Below are positions 14,201 through 28,000 of a stretch of DNA of 64,000 nt, one piece after another. A program made the translations under genes and the position numbers. Source of the DNA: Luidia sarsii (taxonomy: Eukaryota > Echinodermata > Asteroidea > Paxillosida > Luidiidae). The notes beneath the pieces are model-generated. The model did not search any database and had not been told where the DNA came from. It saw nothing but the letters and a program-made list of their open reading frames with translations. Numbering within the stretch: position 1 is the stretch's first letter; the number at the start of each line of letters is the position of its first letter. The stretch is from NCBI GenBank assembly GCA_949987565.1, contig OX465115.1:15499242-15563241 (forward strand), read 5' to 3'.

Positions 14201-15997
14201 ATGCACTTATCATGAATAAATTCATGAACCTTGAGTTCTCTGAACACGAGCCAGGGTCCAGAATAGGATATGTTTTGTTTTGATAGGGCTGGGGGAAAAC
14301 CAACCCAAACTTAGAAACACCATCAGAGGGCACGGAATATCAGAACAATATGTGCCTTTGATGAGCGTGTGATTAGGGATGGCCTACAGGGAATTGGAAG
14401 GGGTAGGGTGAGCTGTGCTCGGTTTGTGGGGAGAAAAAGGCAGGAAATTCCACGGCAATTTACCAAGTTATTATTTGATTGCCTTGGGCATCTGGTTTGA
14501 CTTCCGCTGCAATTGTTGACAATTTTAAAGTACCGCTGTACTTTCTGTAACATGTGGGTAGAATTTTACAAAGCAACAGATGATTGCCCGTAAGCTGTGT
14601 TTGAACTTGAGTGACTACCTACATGTAGTACTAGCTGTTAAAACTGTACAGTTATTAGATCAGTTTGTTTTATTCATCTTTTTGTTTTCACTGAGCTTTG
14701 GGTCCTAAGTAAAAAAATTGATTCCCTGCACACATTTTGAACTTGAGTGCCCTGTAAGTTACGAATGAAACTGTTGAAAATTGTTCTGAAGCCATGTTCC
14801 TACTGGACTTTTTTTGGGGGGGAACTAACCAAGCAAATAGGTAACTTGACCATTTAAGTCCAGTGTGGACAGCCCGGGTAAGTTTTCGAATGGGCAACCT
14901 AACGGTTAGTAACCGACTGACTTCTGCCCGGTTAAATGGACCATGTCCATGATGTCAGTTTAACAGAGTCCAAATGTTTGGTCTTTACAAGAACTTCAAT
15001 GACCATGTACACTTCATTGTGCTTTTACAAGGCTTACAGTTACACTACAGTGGTTTTCACTGCTCAGTTACATGTAGTTCAGGAGCAAATGAGTGACATG
15101 CTAGCTGCGATAATCTACTCATCCGAGGAAAGGGCAGCTTTATCTGTTTTGAAAACAGAGAAACTTACACGTCGTAGATGTACGTGTATGTACTATAGGG
15201 GATAGGTAAGGATGAAGCCGTGACAGCTTTGTATGATGGTGGGGATACGATGCGCCAATTGGAGATGACAGAGTTTAATTGGGGCAATGATAGAACGCCA
15301 GAGTGGAATCTAGCCCCAATTACTGCGTGACGTGGATGCGAAACTGTGGGATGCATCCCACGATGCCTTGGGGCCGGACAGGGCGTCCGACCGACGGCCC
15401 AGCATGAATGTACGGTGACGCATGTACACACAGCGTTGCGTGCTCAGTTGACTGGCATTGGCCGTCTGTGGCACGCATGGTTGCATTGCATGGTTGCATT
15501 GCATGTGGTCCAACCACGCAGTCTGCACATGACACCTCCTCTCCTCTCGTAACCTTGCCGTTGTTCCAAAGCCCCGTTTTTCCAAAGCCCAGCGGTGTCT
15601 TCTGGAAGATGTCATCTTAAACCTGCTGTGCCAGTAATCACCGAGGCAGAAGGGGTTAGGGGGGGGGACCTAAGACAGAGGCACTGTCAGTGGGAAGGTC
15701 AGGGGGAAATTACACAGCCATGTCTGCCTGAGGTTTCCTGACAAGCTCACCATGGCCAACCTTCCCAAGAAGGCCGGCATGGGTGAATGATTCCTTGTTA
15801 GAGAGCCTGAGAGACGGACAGACAGTGTGGAGATTGGGAGGGAAAGCTAAACCAGACTGCCACAGTGATGAGTACCAGTCAATTGCTGCAATCAAAGACA
15901 TTGGAATTTTGGCTGGTAATCACCATCTAAAGGCTTGCCACATACATTTTTTTCGCGGAGGGGGGGGGGTCAGTTGTCCACTTACCAGCCAAGGTCA

Positions 15998-16035
<38 letters not shown>

Positions 16036-19000
16036 TTTTTTTTGGGGGGGGGGGCAAGCAAGGGTGTGTAATCAGCCAACAATGAGATCATGGTCTAACA
16101 ATGGCCAGTATTACCAAGGACAACTGCCCAAGTATATGGCCCTAAATTTTATTTCTTAATGATGGAGAGGTCAAAGACTTCAAGCTATCTGGTGACTCCA
16201 TTCAATGACCTCACCCCAAACCAATTTCCCATCACCTACCCCCACCCTCCCCCCATCTCCAATGGCTTTGCTGTTCTAAACATGGACGACCTAACAAACT
16301 AACAATCAAAGTAATGGCACTCTCTTGCTGACTAACAATTCTGGTTTCCAGGGGAGATTGCAGTGACCTCCAATGACCCCTGCTGACCAAGATGTCGCCA
16401 GAGGGACTCCTGCACCTAAATCCAGCGATCTGATAGTCCTGTTTATTTGGTTAGTATGCAGATTGGAAATTAAGACACCCTTGGTAGGCTAAGGTTTATT
16501 TGGAGTTGACTTTCTCTCTCTCCTCTCTCTCTCCGTCTCTCTCTCTGTCTCTCTCTCTCTCTCTCCTCTCTCTCTATTTCTCTCTGTCTCTTTCTCACTC
16601 TGTGTCTCTCTCTGTCTCTCTCCTCTCTGTCTATTTCTCTCTGTCTCTTTCTCACTCTGTGTCTCTCTCTGTCTCTCCTTTCTCTCTATTTCTCTGTCTC
16701 TTTCTCTCTCTGTCTGTCTCTATTTCTCTCTGTCTCTCTGCCTCTCTCTATCTGCCTCTCTGTCTCACTGTCTCTCTCTCTCTCTGCCTCTCTATTTCCC
16801 CTCTCTGTCTCTGTCTGTCTGTCTCTTTTTCTCTGTCTCTTTCTCTCTGTCTGTCTCTTTTTCTCTGTCTTTCTCTCTGTCTGTCTCTTTTTCTCTGTCT
16901 CTTTCTCTCTCTGTCTCTTTCTCTCTCTGTCTCTTTCTCTCTCTCTGTCTCTCTCCTGTCCTAGAAACCCCCCCCCTGGATATTGCAGCTCTCAAATTAT
17001 ACCTAATGGCTCTTGTTCCATGTTTATGGAGAGCCAGGCAAATAAATGTCATACAATCCTCTGTGGTAAGAAATACACGTAAATCAAAGAACAGATGGTT
17101 GCAACAATTTCCAACGAGACTTCTCCCTAGGCAATATTTTACCAATTCTCCTAAATACATTTTCCATACATGAGATCTTTTTTCCAACTCCTTCATAATG
17201 CATGCAAAGTTGCCATCCCAACAGACTCCATTCACTCTTGAATCTGCGTGAGAAAGCCCCCTTCTCAAAATGATGAAAAACGGAGATAATGAAGAGATGA
17301 AAGGGAAGGGGAAGGTGTCTGAATTGAGTGTCCAATTCTCGCCAGACTGTGTGTGCGTACTCAAGCGGTGGATAGATACACGTGTATAAGTGCAAGTGAG
17401 TAATGTGTAGATGTGCACTCATGGTTTGTATTCATCTACATGTACAGTACAATAAAGTAGTTTGACATGAATACGTGTAAGTGCTTCTTTATCCCACCCT
17501 CTGTTGGGAATGGAGAGTGATGCACAAACACACAGGGAGAGTCGGTTTTGTGAAGATGGTGTGTTTCGATGAGGGTTTGTCCTACTCAAGGTGATGTTAT
17601 GACTGTATGCTCGGTGCTTCTCCCAGCGAAAAAAAATCTCCCAAAACACTCAAAACCCAGGGAAAGCTTAGGTAGGATTCAATCCCTGTGACTCCAAGTA
17701 AGCATGCAGTCTTACAAGATCAGACTGTGGATCAATCAAAATCAAATTTGGGAAATTCCTAACCCCCTTTATGAATCAATCCAAGGATCTTCTCTGTGAG
17801 ATTATTTTTGAATGCGACAAGCTGTAACAAGAATTAGGATTGAAAAAATATGCAAAGGTGAACAAAAACTAATAATCTACATCTATGAAAAAGATCAGAG
17901 AATATGTGAATGGGAAAGGTGAGCTTGCAGAGTAGTAGGATGTAAAAGACCGTGAATGGAATGCAAACTTGGGAGTCTATGACAGCTACGAAGATGGAGT
18001 GTTACAGAACATGGAAGTGTCACTGTGGTTGGTAGACTACCACACAGTGCATGCACCCATCTAACTACCATACATGTAAATAACACACGTCTACCTATTC
18101 CAACACCTACACTGTGACAATGATTCGTGAAATTGAAGCAAAAAAATGAGGAAAATGGAGTGAGGAGGTGAATTTTTGAATTTTTAATGACAAAAAGAAT
18201 ATGTGGTGTTTTTTAAAAAGAAAACAAACGAAAACAAATGAAAAACTTACAATCATTATGATGTCTGTCCCTCCTTGAACTTTGGTGTCTCCCTACGTCA
18301 ATAAAAGGACATGCACCAGTTAATCGGTTAACTCAGGTTAAGCCCTAGTTATGTAGAAGTAATCCAATTTAACTAATCCAAGTCAGAGAGCCCAAGAAAA
18401 TTGTGGCCTTCCCCACCCAAGACACACCAAGAAAAATGCTAAATGGAAATAAAACATAAATTATAAAACAAAACTTTCATCAACGGTCTGAGAAATATGG
18501 AAAGAAAAAACATAAGTTGGAAGTTATAAAAAAAAAAATATTTTCAATCTCCAACACCTAAATTCATACTACAATAAACTGTAGCACATTATTAAGTAAC
18601 CAGCATTTACTAACAAAGCATTGATATTTTCTTTGATCTATTTTGTGAATGTTATCTGTGGGTTAGTCACGCTAGCCCATGTCAATAGCACAATGTTTAC
18701 ACATCTGGGAGTTAATCTGCCTGGCAAGGGTTCACCAGCAGAGGGCGCTATGCCCCTTTGACAAGGCACAGCGACCTTGCAGTGCAGGTTACTGGACCCA
18801 CTCCCCCTGGAACAGCCTAAGAGCCAGATGTGGTCAGGGACTGTTCAGTGCTGCAAATGCCAATGCACAAAATGAATTGAAAGTCAAAAACAAAAGTTCA
18901 TGTAGGCATTACACCTCATTCCCCCAACTCAACAATGTTACTACAATGAATTCAAACAGACTATTTAACCTTCAATTAGAGCATAATACAAATCCTCAAT

Positions 19001-22000
19001 CATTTTTATCCACGGGAGAATTTGACTTGAAAACACATTAAAAATGTCTTGGGCATTTTGGCACTTTTATGTTGCTACTTGAATCATGCTGAAGCACATA
19101 CAATTACATGGCATGGTCTGCAAGCCACATTTCCATGTTACAGTGCATTACATTCCGTGATTAAAAACATGTATATCTGCTTTTTTAATTGCAAACCATT
19201 TTAGCTGGCCATTTGCTATTCACGAACTGGTACAATATATATGACCGATCTTTCTAGATTTCCTTCTTTCAAACAAGAAATAGGCAAATATTGGGGTTAT
19301 CCATTTTTACAGAGGTTTTTCAAGGGGCACAGAGAACAGTAGCAGGGATACCCAAGTGTGCTGATCTCAAACCAGAATGCATGATACAGCAAATAGCAGA
19401 AGCAAGAGTTGATGTTAATGCACCAACGTGTACAGTAGTGTACATCACTACACGTAGCTTAGAGGATGGGCATTCTAAGGCTAGCCAAGAGCGTGTACAT
19501 GTACAATGAACAGAAGCAAGCATTATTACAATAGGCAGTGGTGGGTTCCAATACAGAGGTTGAATTTACCAGAGTAAGTTGCCTATGGCCAATGTACCCC
19601 ACAGCTAGTCAGCACCTAATGCCTGCTGAGATTAGTACATGTACTGTACATGGTGTAGACCTACATGTACATGTACATTGTAGGCCATCTGGCTATGCTA
19701 TCCTTCTCTCAGGTCTCAAGGAAGTTCATCTGCACATTGGCAGATGGAGGTCTGTGTTAGTCTACCTTCAAGTCTTAAATAATCGCTATTATCTCTCCAA
19801 TGTTTGATGACCGTAGCTGGGTTAGACTCCCCTCAAGGCTCCAAAATCTCCATCATCCGTAATTCCACTGTCCACATGCAATTTGACAACATCGCCTCCT
19901 CAGCTCTCAGCCCAAAAAACACGCCAAAGTCACCACAGGTTCCCTGTCCCTCATGGATCAGAGCCTGTCGGCGGGTCACGGGGCACCAGTGACTCGCCTG
20001 GGGAGAGGTCGCCTCGCACCTCATTGTCCTCAGATCCTGCTCCGTTCACAGTTTACATGACCCCCTCTCCCTCACCCACCTCCTAACCCCCTGACTCTGA
20101 AGCCCCTGTCTAAGAAAGACCCCAACAACTTCTCACACGTCTCCTTCCAAATCCTTGTCGCCTCCCTCAATTCCCTGGCACAGCTGAAGCTACAAATATA
20201 CCTCACTGTTTGGTTTCGCTGTACGCGCACGCTCGCAAGGCAAGCGGAAAAAGTACACGGATTTTCTTTGTCATCGTGCCAGACTCTATACGCGGTATTG
20301 GGCCAGCTTCTAGAGTGAAAGGTTCTTCGCGCTGTCTGAGATGTCAATATCCAGCGAATGGCTTTTGAGACAGATCCCACTTCGATCAATACATTGGGCC
20401 CTCTTAAATTTTTAAGATATTTTTGTTTTTTTGAAGTGCAAGTCATTATGTCTCCATTGTCTTGCTAGCTATCCCATCAATTTTATGAGCATTTCAAGCT
20501 GGTGATGACAACAAAGGAAAACAATACACGCACAATGTACAGCACATGACTACAATGCCTATCACCGAGTAGAAAAACAATGGGTTTGATTTCTAGAGAA
20601 CGAGCACATATCCACACACTGCTCTGAAAATGTTTCATGCGGACAGAATTCTGCATCAACAGCAACACAGAAAAGATGTGTCACTCACTCACTCACTCAG
20701 CGTAATGCACTAAGACTGTGTCTGAATGAATCGGCTACGGCTCCAGTTTGCACAGGGATCAATTAGAAGACACAAGCTAGCGGCTACTTCCAATTCCCAT
20801 AGAAGTGTGTATTCTTTTTAGGTCGTAACCGACGGACACGGCCTAGGCTGCAAAAACATACTGGCCCAGTGTGGCAATGCATTACACACTGCACTCATGT
20901 CTACTCATGGCATCCATTTCTAATCAAGGGATTCACAGTTGGAATCTTAGACGCCTGCACACCAAGACGAACCAGAGATAGGGGGCACCGGCTGGACACA
21001 GCCTTGACAGAGACCAGTTGACAATGAGAAACTGTCCCCGTAGGGGATCGGGCTGGAATTCTCACGAGCCAGCTGGTGATTGATCCTGAGGTTGGGATGA
21101 CAGAAGGGGCCATGGTACTGTGACTGTGGAGAAGTGTTGCTGGTTTTTAGCGACTCTGATGAATGTGCTTGGGTCAGCCAAGGGCAACCCACCAGGGTGC
21201 TTTGAAAGACTCAGAGAAAATAAATAAATAAATAAAACGAGTAAAGCGTAGGAAGATAATCAACCATTTGGGAGCAATCCAGGAAGGGCTGGATATTCAT
21301 GGAGGGATAATACCTCTGGGTGTAACGGACCGTGTAACTCAATCAGGATTTGTCCAACTCAATGTGCAATTAGCAACCATGTGCTTCCTCCTTTGCCCTA
21401 CTGCCTGCTTGAAACACATACAAAAACCCACCAACGCTACTAGCTTTTTCCTGTTGGTGAGATGCCTGTCTGCACTAGAAAGCAAGGGTCACTGGTTCGA
21501 ATCCTGCCTGGTCTCAACTCTCAATTGATATTATTGATACATTGAAGGTCTGGTCTAAATCAATTGGAGCTGATTGATGAAAAGAAGTCAAAGGTTAGGG
21601 TTGTACAGTACATGTACACATGTAGGTGTCCCAGTCCAGTCAGTAATTATTGGTTTTTTTCACAAATTACTTTAAAAAAAATTACCAGTCCAACAAACAA
21701 AGGAAAAACTGACTGGGAACTTGAAAAATTGGCAAAGAAAACTTTGTCTACTCTAGACCAGGACATGAACCCGAGACCTCTGGATTAATGTATTGGTGCT
21801 CTTACATCTGAGTTATCCAGCTCTTGCTACTGTAGATGGTGGCCTTTCCTAATAGTCAACTAGTCTTTGCCGGGGTGGTGGGGGCGCCAGTCAGAAGCAA
21901 TTTAACCATTTCACACCATTTCATTTAGATGCAAACAACTAATTATTGTGATATAAAAAAATGTTGCAAACTGCTTACTGACTAAAATTACCAAAATGCA

Positions 22001-25000
22001 AATCTCAAAATTTTAGTGGGCCTGACGTTTCGATCCTAGGAAGAGAAAGGTCCTGTCTTTGACTTGAGAAAGGTCCTGTTAGGATCGAAACGTCAGGCGG
22101 CAGGCCCACTAAAATTTTGAGAACTAATTATTGCTGTAAACAAACTACTGTACCAGTCACCTTTTCATTCCTTAGTTCGCTTGAACTGATTAACCATTAT
22201 CAGTATATAGTGCAGGACTAATTTGGAGAAATGTGACTGGCATCAAACCTATCTGGACTGAAGCGAGTGAAGTTTGAAGTGCATTCAATGGTTTCAAATT
22301 GCTCTGGACAGACCAATCAGATGGGCAATGAAAAACAAACAACGGCTGAGGGATGATGGCACAACGGATAAGAGCTGAACAGGCAACAGTGCCAGACAGA
22401 AGGAAACTGACAGCTACTGACTTGCAGTGACCTCTTCTTCCTCGCCGGAGGAACTGAGGCAAGAGATGGAGGGGTGAACACTGAACAGGGCCTATGGATG
22501 CATCCCCACAGTCATCCACACAGACCCCCACACACATACACACACCTCTCTCCTTGTGGGATAGCAGCTGTAACCATTCATTACACAAATTCTGAGGAGG
22601 AGGAGGGGAAAGAGGGAAGGGTCTGCGGAGATAGTGCAGGAATGCTGGGTGAGGGAGAGGTGAGGACAAGGAGGGGTTGGGCTGTGAGGCAGTGGGGCCG
22701 ATTGCCAACGGGACCTCACACCCGCTTCTGACTTGTCTACTCCAATCAAGCCTGCAGCCTTCCGTAAACCCCTCCGGGTGCACGGCGCTAAATATGTACA
22801 TCCAAGATGGCAGCTGTGTACTCCTTCCCATCAAGTGGAAAACCCGCAACAATTTAATGGGGAGTCTTTGGAGACCAATCAGTTTTTCTAACCTTCCAAT
22901 AAATGATGCATGGGACAACTGCGAGGTTTTCATTGCTTCAAACTTTCTGGAAATTGCAAGAACCAAGGGCATGAAATGTGGCCGTATTTGGGTACATGGA
23001 CACACCATGAAAGCCTAAACAGGTTGCAGCCAACTGGATTCTGAATAAGCAGGTTTTAGATAGTCTTATTAGATGACCTTTTTTTCTGGAGTGCAATCAG
23101 CAAAAAACAAAACAAACCAAAAAATAAATAAATAACTTTACAACAATGATAAAAAAACACAGATGACAAGTTTAACTACAGCTGTCACAGAATATCACTA
23201 CGATAACTGAGGAAATTTTGTTCACAAATGTTAACAATCTTGTGTTTATCTTTTTAAAATTGCAAAGAAACTTTGACTGGACCAGATTTTCAATTCAAGG
23301 CAAACAAATAAAGGAAAAAATGACTGGGAAATACTTAGAAATCTTAAAAATTGCCAAAGAAAACCTTGACCGGAACAGGATTTGAACCTGAGACCTCATG
23401 TTTTGCGTACCAGTGCTCTTACCGGCTGAACTATCCAGCCCTTAGATGGCGGCCTTCCCATGATTAATGTTCTGTTCAAGTCATGAGTATTTGGCGCTCT
23501 CATCCACAGGGTTTTTTTCAGCGGTCAGCAGGGTCCTTTGTCAATGCTTTGTGCCAGTGTCTGTTTAAGAGGAATGTCTGTTTAAGAAGGAATCCACATG
23601 GTTTCTCTCAACCCAACCAAATCTTTTCTGATAGACATGCTTGTATGCAGTGCACAAGAACTGTTGTCTGGATTATAGTGCACTGCACTCATTACGAAAC
23701 TGAAAATATCTCTCTCCCCAGACCAGCCCTGAAGGTACATGCCACTTGATGTACATGATGTACACTATACTTGGGGGCCTCTTTCATTCCTGTTCTGCAA
23801 AATAAACAAAGAGCGAAACCTTTTCCACCGTACAGAAGAAGTCGGGGCATGGGAATGTGTTGGGTGAGGCTGTTGCATTTTTTTCTTCTGCCAGTTGTCC
23901 TGCGGGTCATGACTGGGCAGACTCTCTATAGCTCAGTCAGGGTCTGGAATGCCGGGACTGCTTAGCAGGGATCCAAGCGCCAGGACAAATTGTTATCAAT
24001 CTATTGGGCCTGAGTTGGGAAAGGTAGAGGGGTTCAGCTGAGAGCTCTCAGTCTCAGCAGAAATGTGCATGTCGAATGCCCTGTGAAAACATCTCTCTCT
24101 TATCTGGAATCTTTTATCTTGAAATGGATTCTGTGAAAACACAGGATACAAGGACAGATGCACCTGTATACATGTACTTCTTGTCTGATGCTTGGGACGT
24201 GAGGGAATTGCCGGGAATGGCAAGCCCAATGCTGTGGGGAGTGCAATTAACATTTTTGTGTTGCAAGGCAAGGACATGATGTTTATATCTAATCTTGAAT
24301 ATATTTGAATGAGGTGTTTACCAAAAACTTTACCCTACTTGTAGTATATATAATCAAGTGCTTTGCACGATTGTCCGATCTTGAATGATTCAACTGGGAA
24401 TGGAAGTTGAGTGTTGTTTGGCAGTCTCGTTTTAACCAGGGGAGGAATTTCTTGCTTAGCGAATTTTCATGCTGAAGCAGCTCGATGAAATTGGGACCTG
24501 GTCTGTGAAAGTGACCCTCAGTGTCTTGGCCCAATGAAAGGGGTGGTCAAATTGACCTTACCCTGTCTCTGCAACAGAGTGGTCAGTGACAGAAACACTT
24601 GCAGCCAGCAAGCCGGTCGGCCTAGAGGCAGAGGCAGACAGCCCAGGAAGAATAAGGCGGAGGAGGTGGTTGGGGAAAGGAGGCTGGGCTGTTGACACCG
24701 GGCCACGGGAGAGGATGTTTCAAGCTGAGAATCTAGGGCAGAGAACATCACAGGACCCAAGCACATACATGTACAGTATGTATGCCCATCCATTAGACCA
24801 AAGACCGAAGGTGCTACTCAGTAAATGGGTCAGAGCCTCCCAGCAAAAGAGACAACTGCCTGAGGCCAGAGAATCGGACATCCACAAAATACTGGCTTCT
24901 AAAAAATAAATTATCAAAATATCCTAGTTTGTGAATAAACATACACATACCCTGTACAGATTAAAACCACTTGGTAGCCAGAAGTGTTGCCAATCAAAAA

Positions 25001-28000
25001 TCATTGGTAAACCTACTGTAAGTGAAAGATCCTGCTAGGAATGGATCTAATTTTCCTGCACTCCCTTTTATTTGTCTAAATTTGCATTTTCAGTCAATGA
25101 AGTCAGCATTTATTTACAAGCAGTTTGCAAAATTCCAACTGTTTACAGTTCTTTCAATCATATCTTGATTTGAGGCAATGTACATGTGACCATTTGCTTT
25201 CACGGTTTGTGTAAAAAAGATCTCACCCTCACACAGGGCAGATTTTTAGTGTTGGTGATTTTGGTGAATGGCTACCAAACCTAGTGGGTTTTTTTCTGTA
25301 AGGCCACAGATACATGTACATGTACTGTCTGGGTTGTTCATTTGGCTGTTTTTTTTTAAAATATGGGTCACGCATCATAGTTGTGCCTCAGTACGGTAGA
25401 TCACTGGTAATCAGCTTCCCTCCGTCTACGGTCTACCCTCCTCCTCTTCCTCTACAACTCCCCACATCAGCGGCTATCAAGTAACATAAAATATATCAAT
25501 CCATCTGTCTTTAAACCATGTCAGTTTGGGCCTTAATTGTGAAGTCGCCTGAGGTGATGAGGAAGGGGGGTTGGTAGGATAAGAGAAGGGGAGAGAGGGG
25601 GGAAGAGGAGGAGAGAGGGAGAGATACTGTTTGTTTCGCTGGGACTGCAAAGGGTAGAATTATTTAAGGCTCTACAGTGCCATGCCATAGTCCCAGGGGG
25701 CAGAAAAGTCCCAGCCTATGTAACTGACACCAATATTCACTCAACAGACTCCAAAATGCAGGATTTTCACCCCTCATCGTCCAACTTAATCACTCTAATT
25801 CCTCTCTCTCTCTAGTCTCTATCATTCTTATTTAATTTTTTTTTTTTTTTTGAGGTAGGGCAGTTTTACCATGATACAGACAAACTGTGTCGGGTGAGGA
25901 TATTTCCATTTTTTTTTTTGGGGGGGGGGGACGGTTGCATGGTTTCGTTAGTTTTGGGTTTAATTCATAATAAGATGCTTTGGGCTACAGGCACGCTGGG
26001 TACCAGTCAGTCTCGGCCTTGTCTTGTCTTGTCCTGTAATCAGGGTTGGATTGTTTGTCAGAAGCACTACAACCCCCAGTCAGGAGAAACTCAACTGTGG
26101 CTTCCATCTTAAAGAGAGGGCTCTAGTGGTGGTGGAGATCTACATGTAATTGTGAGTCAAATATGGAAACATTCGCTGAGAAAGTGTAGGACCTTACTGC
26201 TCTTTCTTCAAAGTAGAAACCAAATTGAATTCCATTTCTACCTGGTATCGACGATACATCCCAGTCCCCGAACAGCAGACACAGGTTTTTCTACATGTAG
26301 CACTTTGCCCACGCAAAACTAATCAGATTATCCATTGTCAGCCATTGCCAACGTCATTTTGTCTCCGCCTCAACAGAAAGGGCGGAAAGAAATTAAAAAT
26401 TCTGCTCAAGACCGAGAACCCTCGTCAAGTGAGCGACGAGAAAACAAATAACATCGCACTATGGTTTGACTGACGTCAATGTACACGTATTTCTGTCCAC
26501 ACAGGGTGGGGGCAGCACTGTGGTAGCATGCTTGTGGGCCTGGCGCCAGACTACACACAGAGCACCCGACTGATTTCTGATGTCAACCGCACAGCGGGGA
26601 CAGGTCTGGTGCCCCAGCACTGCCTTCCAGATCCCCAACGCAATAAGAGCCTTGCCATTTTGGACAGACATGTACACGTAGTACTACCAGTATGTACTGT
26701 ACAGTACGTGTAGTGTGCAAATATGTACATGTGGTTCTTGCTTTTCCCCTGCCTATGATCTTGCCATTTTCAAAAGGAATGTCAATTCCTATCTCCGGCC
26801 TTCTTGAGTCCCTCTCTATCTCCTTCGTTCACTAGCCCTTAACCTTGAGTGGCTTTTCAGCCTTGTTTTGGGCGATCTTGCATGAACAAAATAACAAAAA
26901 TAAAAATAAATGTGCATGCATCCAACAGACGTTACCATATCCAACACGCACAGGGAAATATTGTCCAACTCTTAAGTGTCTTTACTGAGGAGCCTGGGGG
27001 GGGGGGGGGGCGGATGGACCATTCTAGATTCTCAAATTCCGGCCCTGGCATAATCAGCCGGTTTCTCAACCTCCTCCTGCTCCTCCTTCCCCTCTGGATT
27101 CAATAAGGGTTGTGAGGGAGACTGAGTACGTCATTGTAGAAACAACAAAAGCCAGTCAGTCCAACGAACGAAGGGGAGATAGAGGGCAGCATTGCAGACT
27201 GGATTGCTTAAAGCTAAACGCATGAACTGCATGTACACGTATATTTTTAAAAAGCACCACGCACGCAACATGTAATGTAGGTTATAAGCTTGCTGAGAAA
27301 TTATTCCCACATTCCGGCTAGCTTGCTTTTTTGATGCATGTAAGTAAAATTCAAAATAAATACACAACAATGAAATTTATCTATTTGGCATTGCAGGAGC
27401 AGACAGAAAAGCGACCCACCCCCCAAAAAATAAAAAATAAAAAATGAGAAAACCACAAATTGAATTTGAGCAGGTCAGCAGGAACAGCGTTCACGAATGA
27501 ATAAAAGAAATCAAATTAAAATACAAGAACCCTTTAAAAAAAATAATAATAAAAAACAATTACCTCTTCTTGAACTGATGACTGACTCTGTTTCTGTGTC
27601 GCTGAGTTTGTCCGTGCTTCCAGGAGCGTTGGCGCTGCAAAGAGGGAATTAAACGTAAAAATGGGTTAATGAATCAGTCAGTATCACTGGGGAGAAAAAC
27701 AGGCTAATGAACATTGATTTCAATATAATGTAAATGAACATGTAAAATGACTAAGGACCTAAGATTGTTATTTTTCTTTTAAATTACTGAGCTACATGTA
27801 GATCCGTATTCACACATACATGTAAGTACTGTATATTGAAAAACAGGCTAATGAACATTGATTTAAATAAAATGTAAATGGTGATGTAAAATTGAAATTA
27901 CTAAGGACCTACATGTACTTAAGATTGTAAGATTGTTAAGATTGTTATTTTTCTTTTAAATTACTGAGCTTGATCCGCATTCACATATATTGAAACACAG

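Larger units (their letters stand above)
2221..27563 (-). other. DVL: DVL intron 4 (25.3 kb)
   Basis: The intron holds the repeats listed separately (AATG repeat, 23-bp triplets, 22-bp minisatellite, CT and GA tracts, foldbacks at 9501 and 22003, SINEs at 21693 and 23301), and the two exon-like blocks at 5662 and 9836. Between these, about 11,000-15,900 and 17,000-21,400, it is AT-rich with TACATG clusters, and I see no gene. An inverted repeat TAATTGGGGC / GCCCCAATTA (15276-15285, 15313-15322) and a 16-bp palindrome GTGGGATGCATCCCAC (15346-15361) lie close together. Confidence 0.75.

Noticed and set aside
16470..17418. Overlapping open frames of 154 and 208 codons
   Set aside because: Ser/Leu or Arg/Glu runs over the CTCTGT microsatellite with unrelated flanking sequence.
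22190..23008. 272-codon open frame on the minus strand, the longest in the window
   Set aside because: Composition is uneven, with Pro-, Cys/Val- and His-rich parts from CA and CT tracts. There is no recognisable domain and no codon bias, and a CAC microsatellite runs through it.
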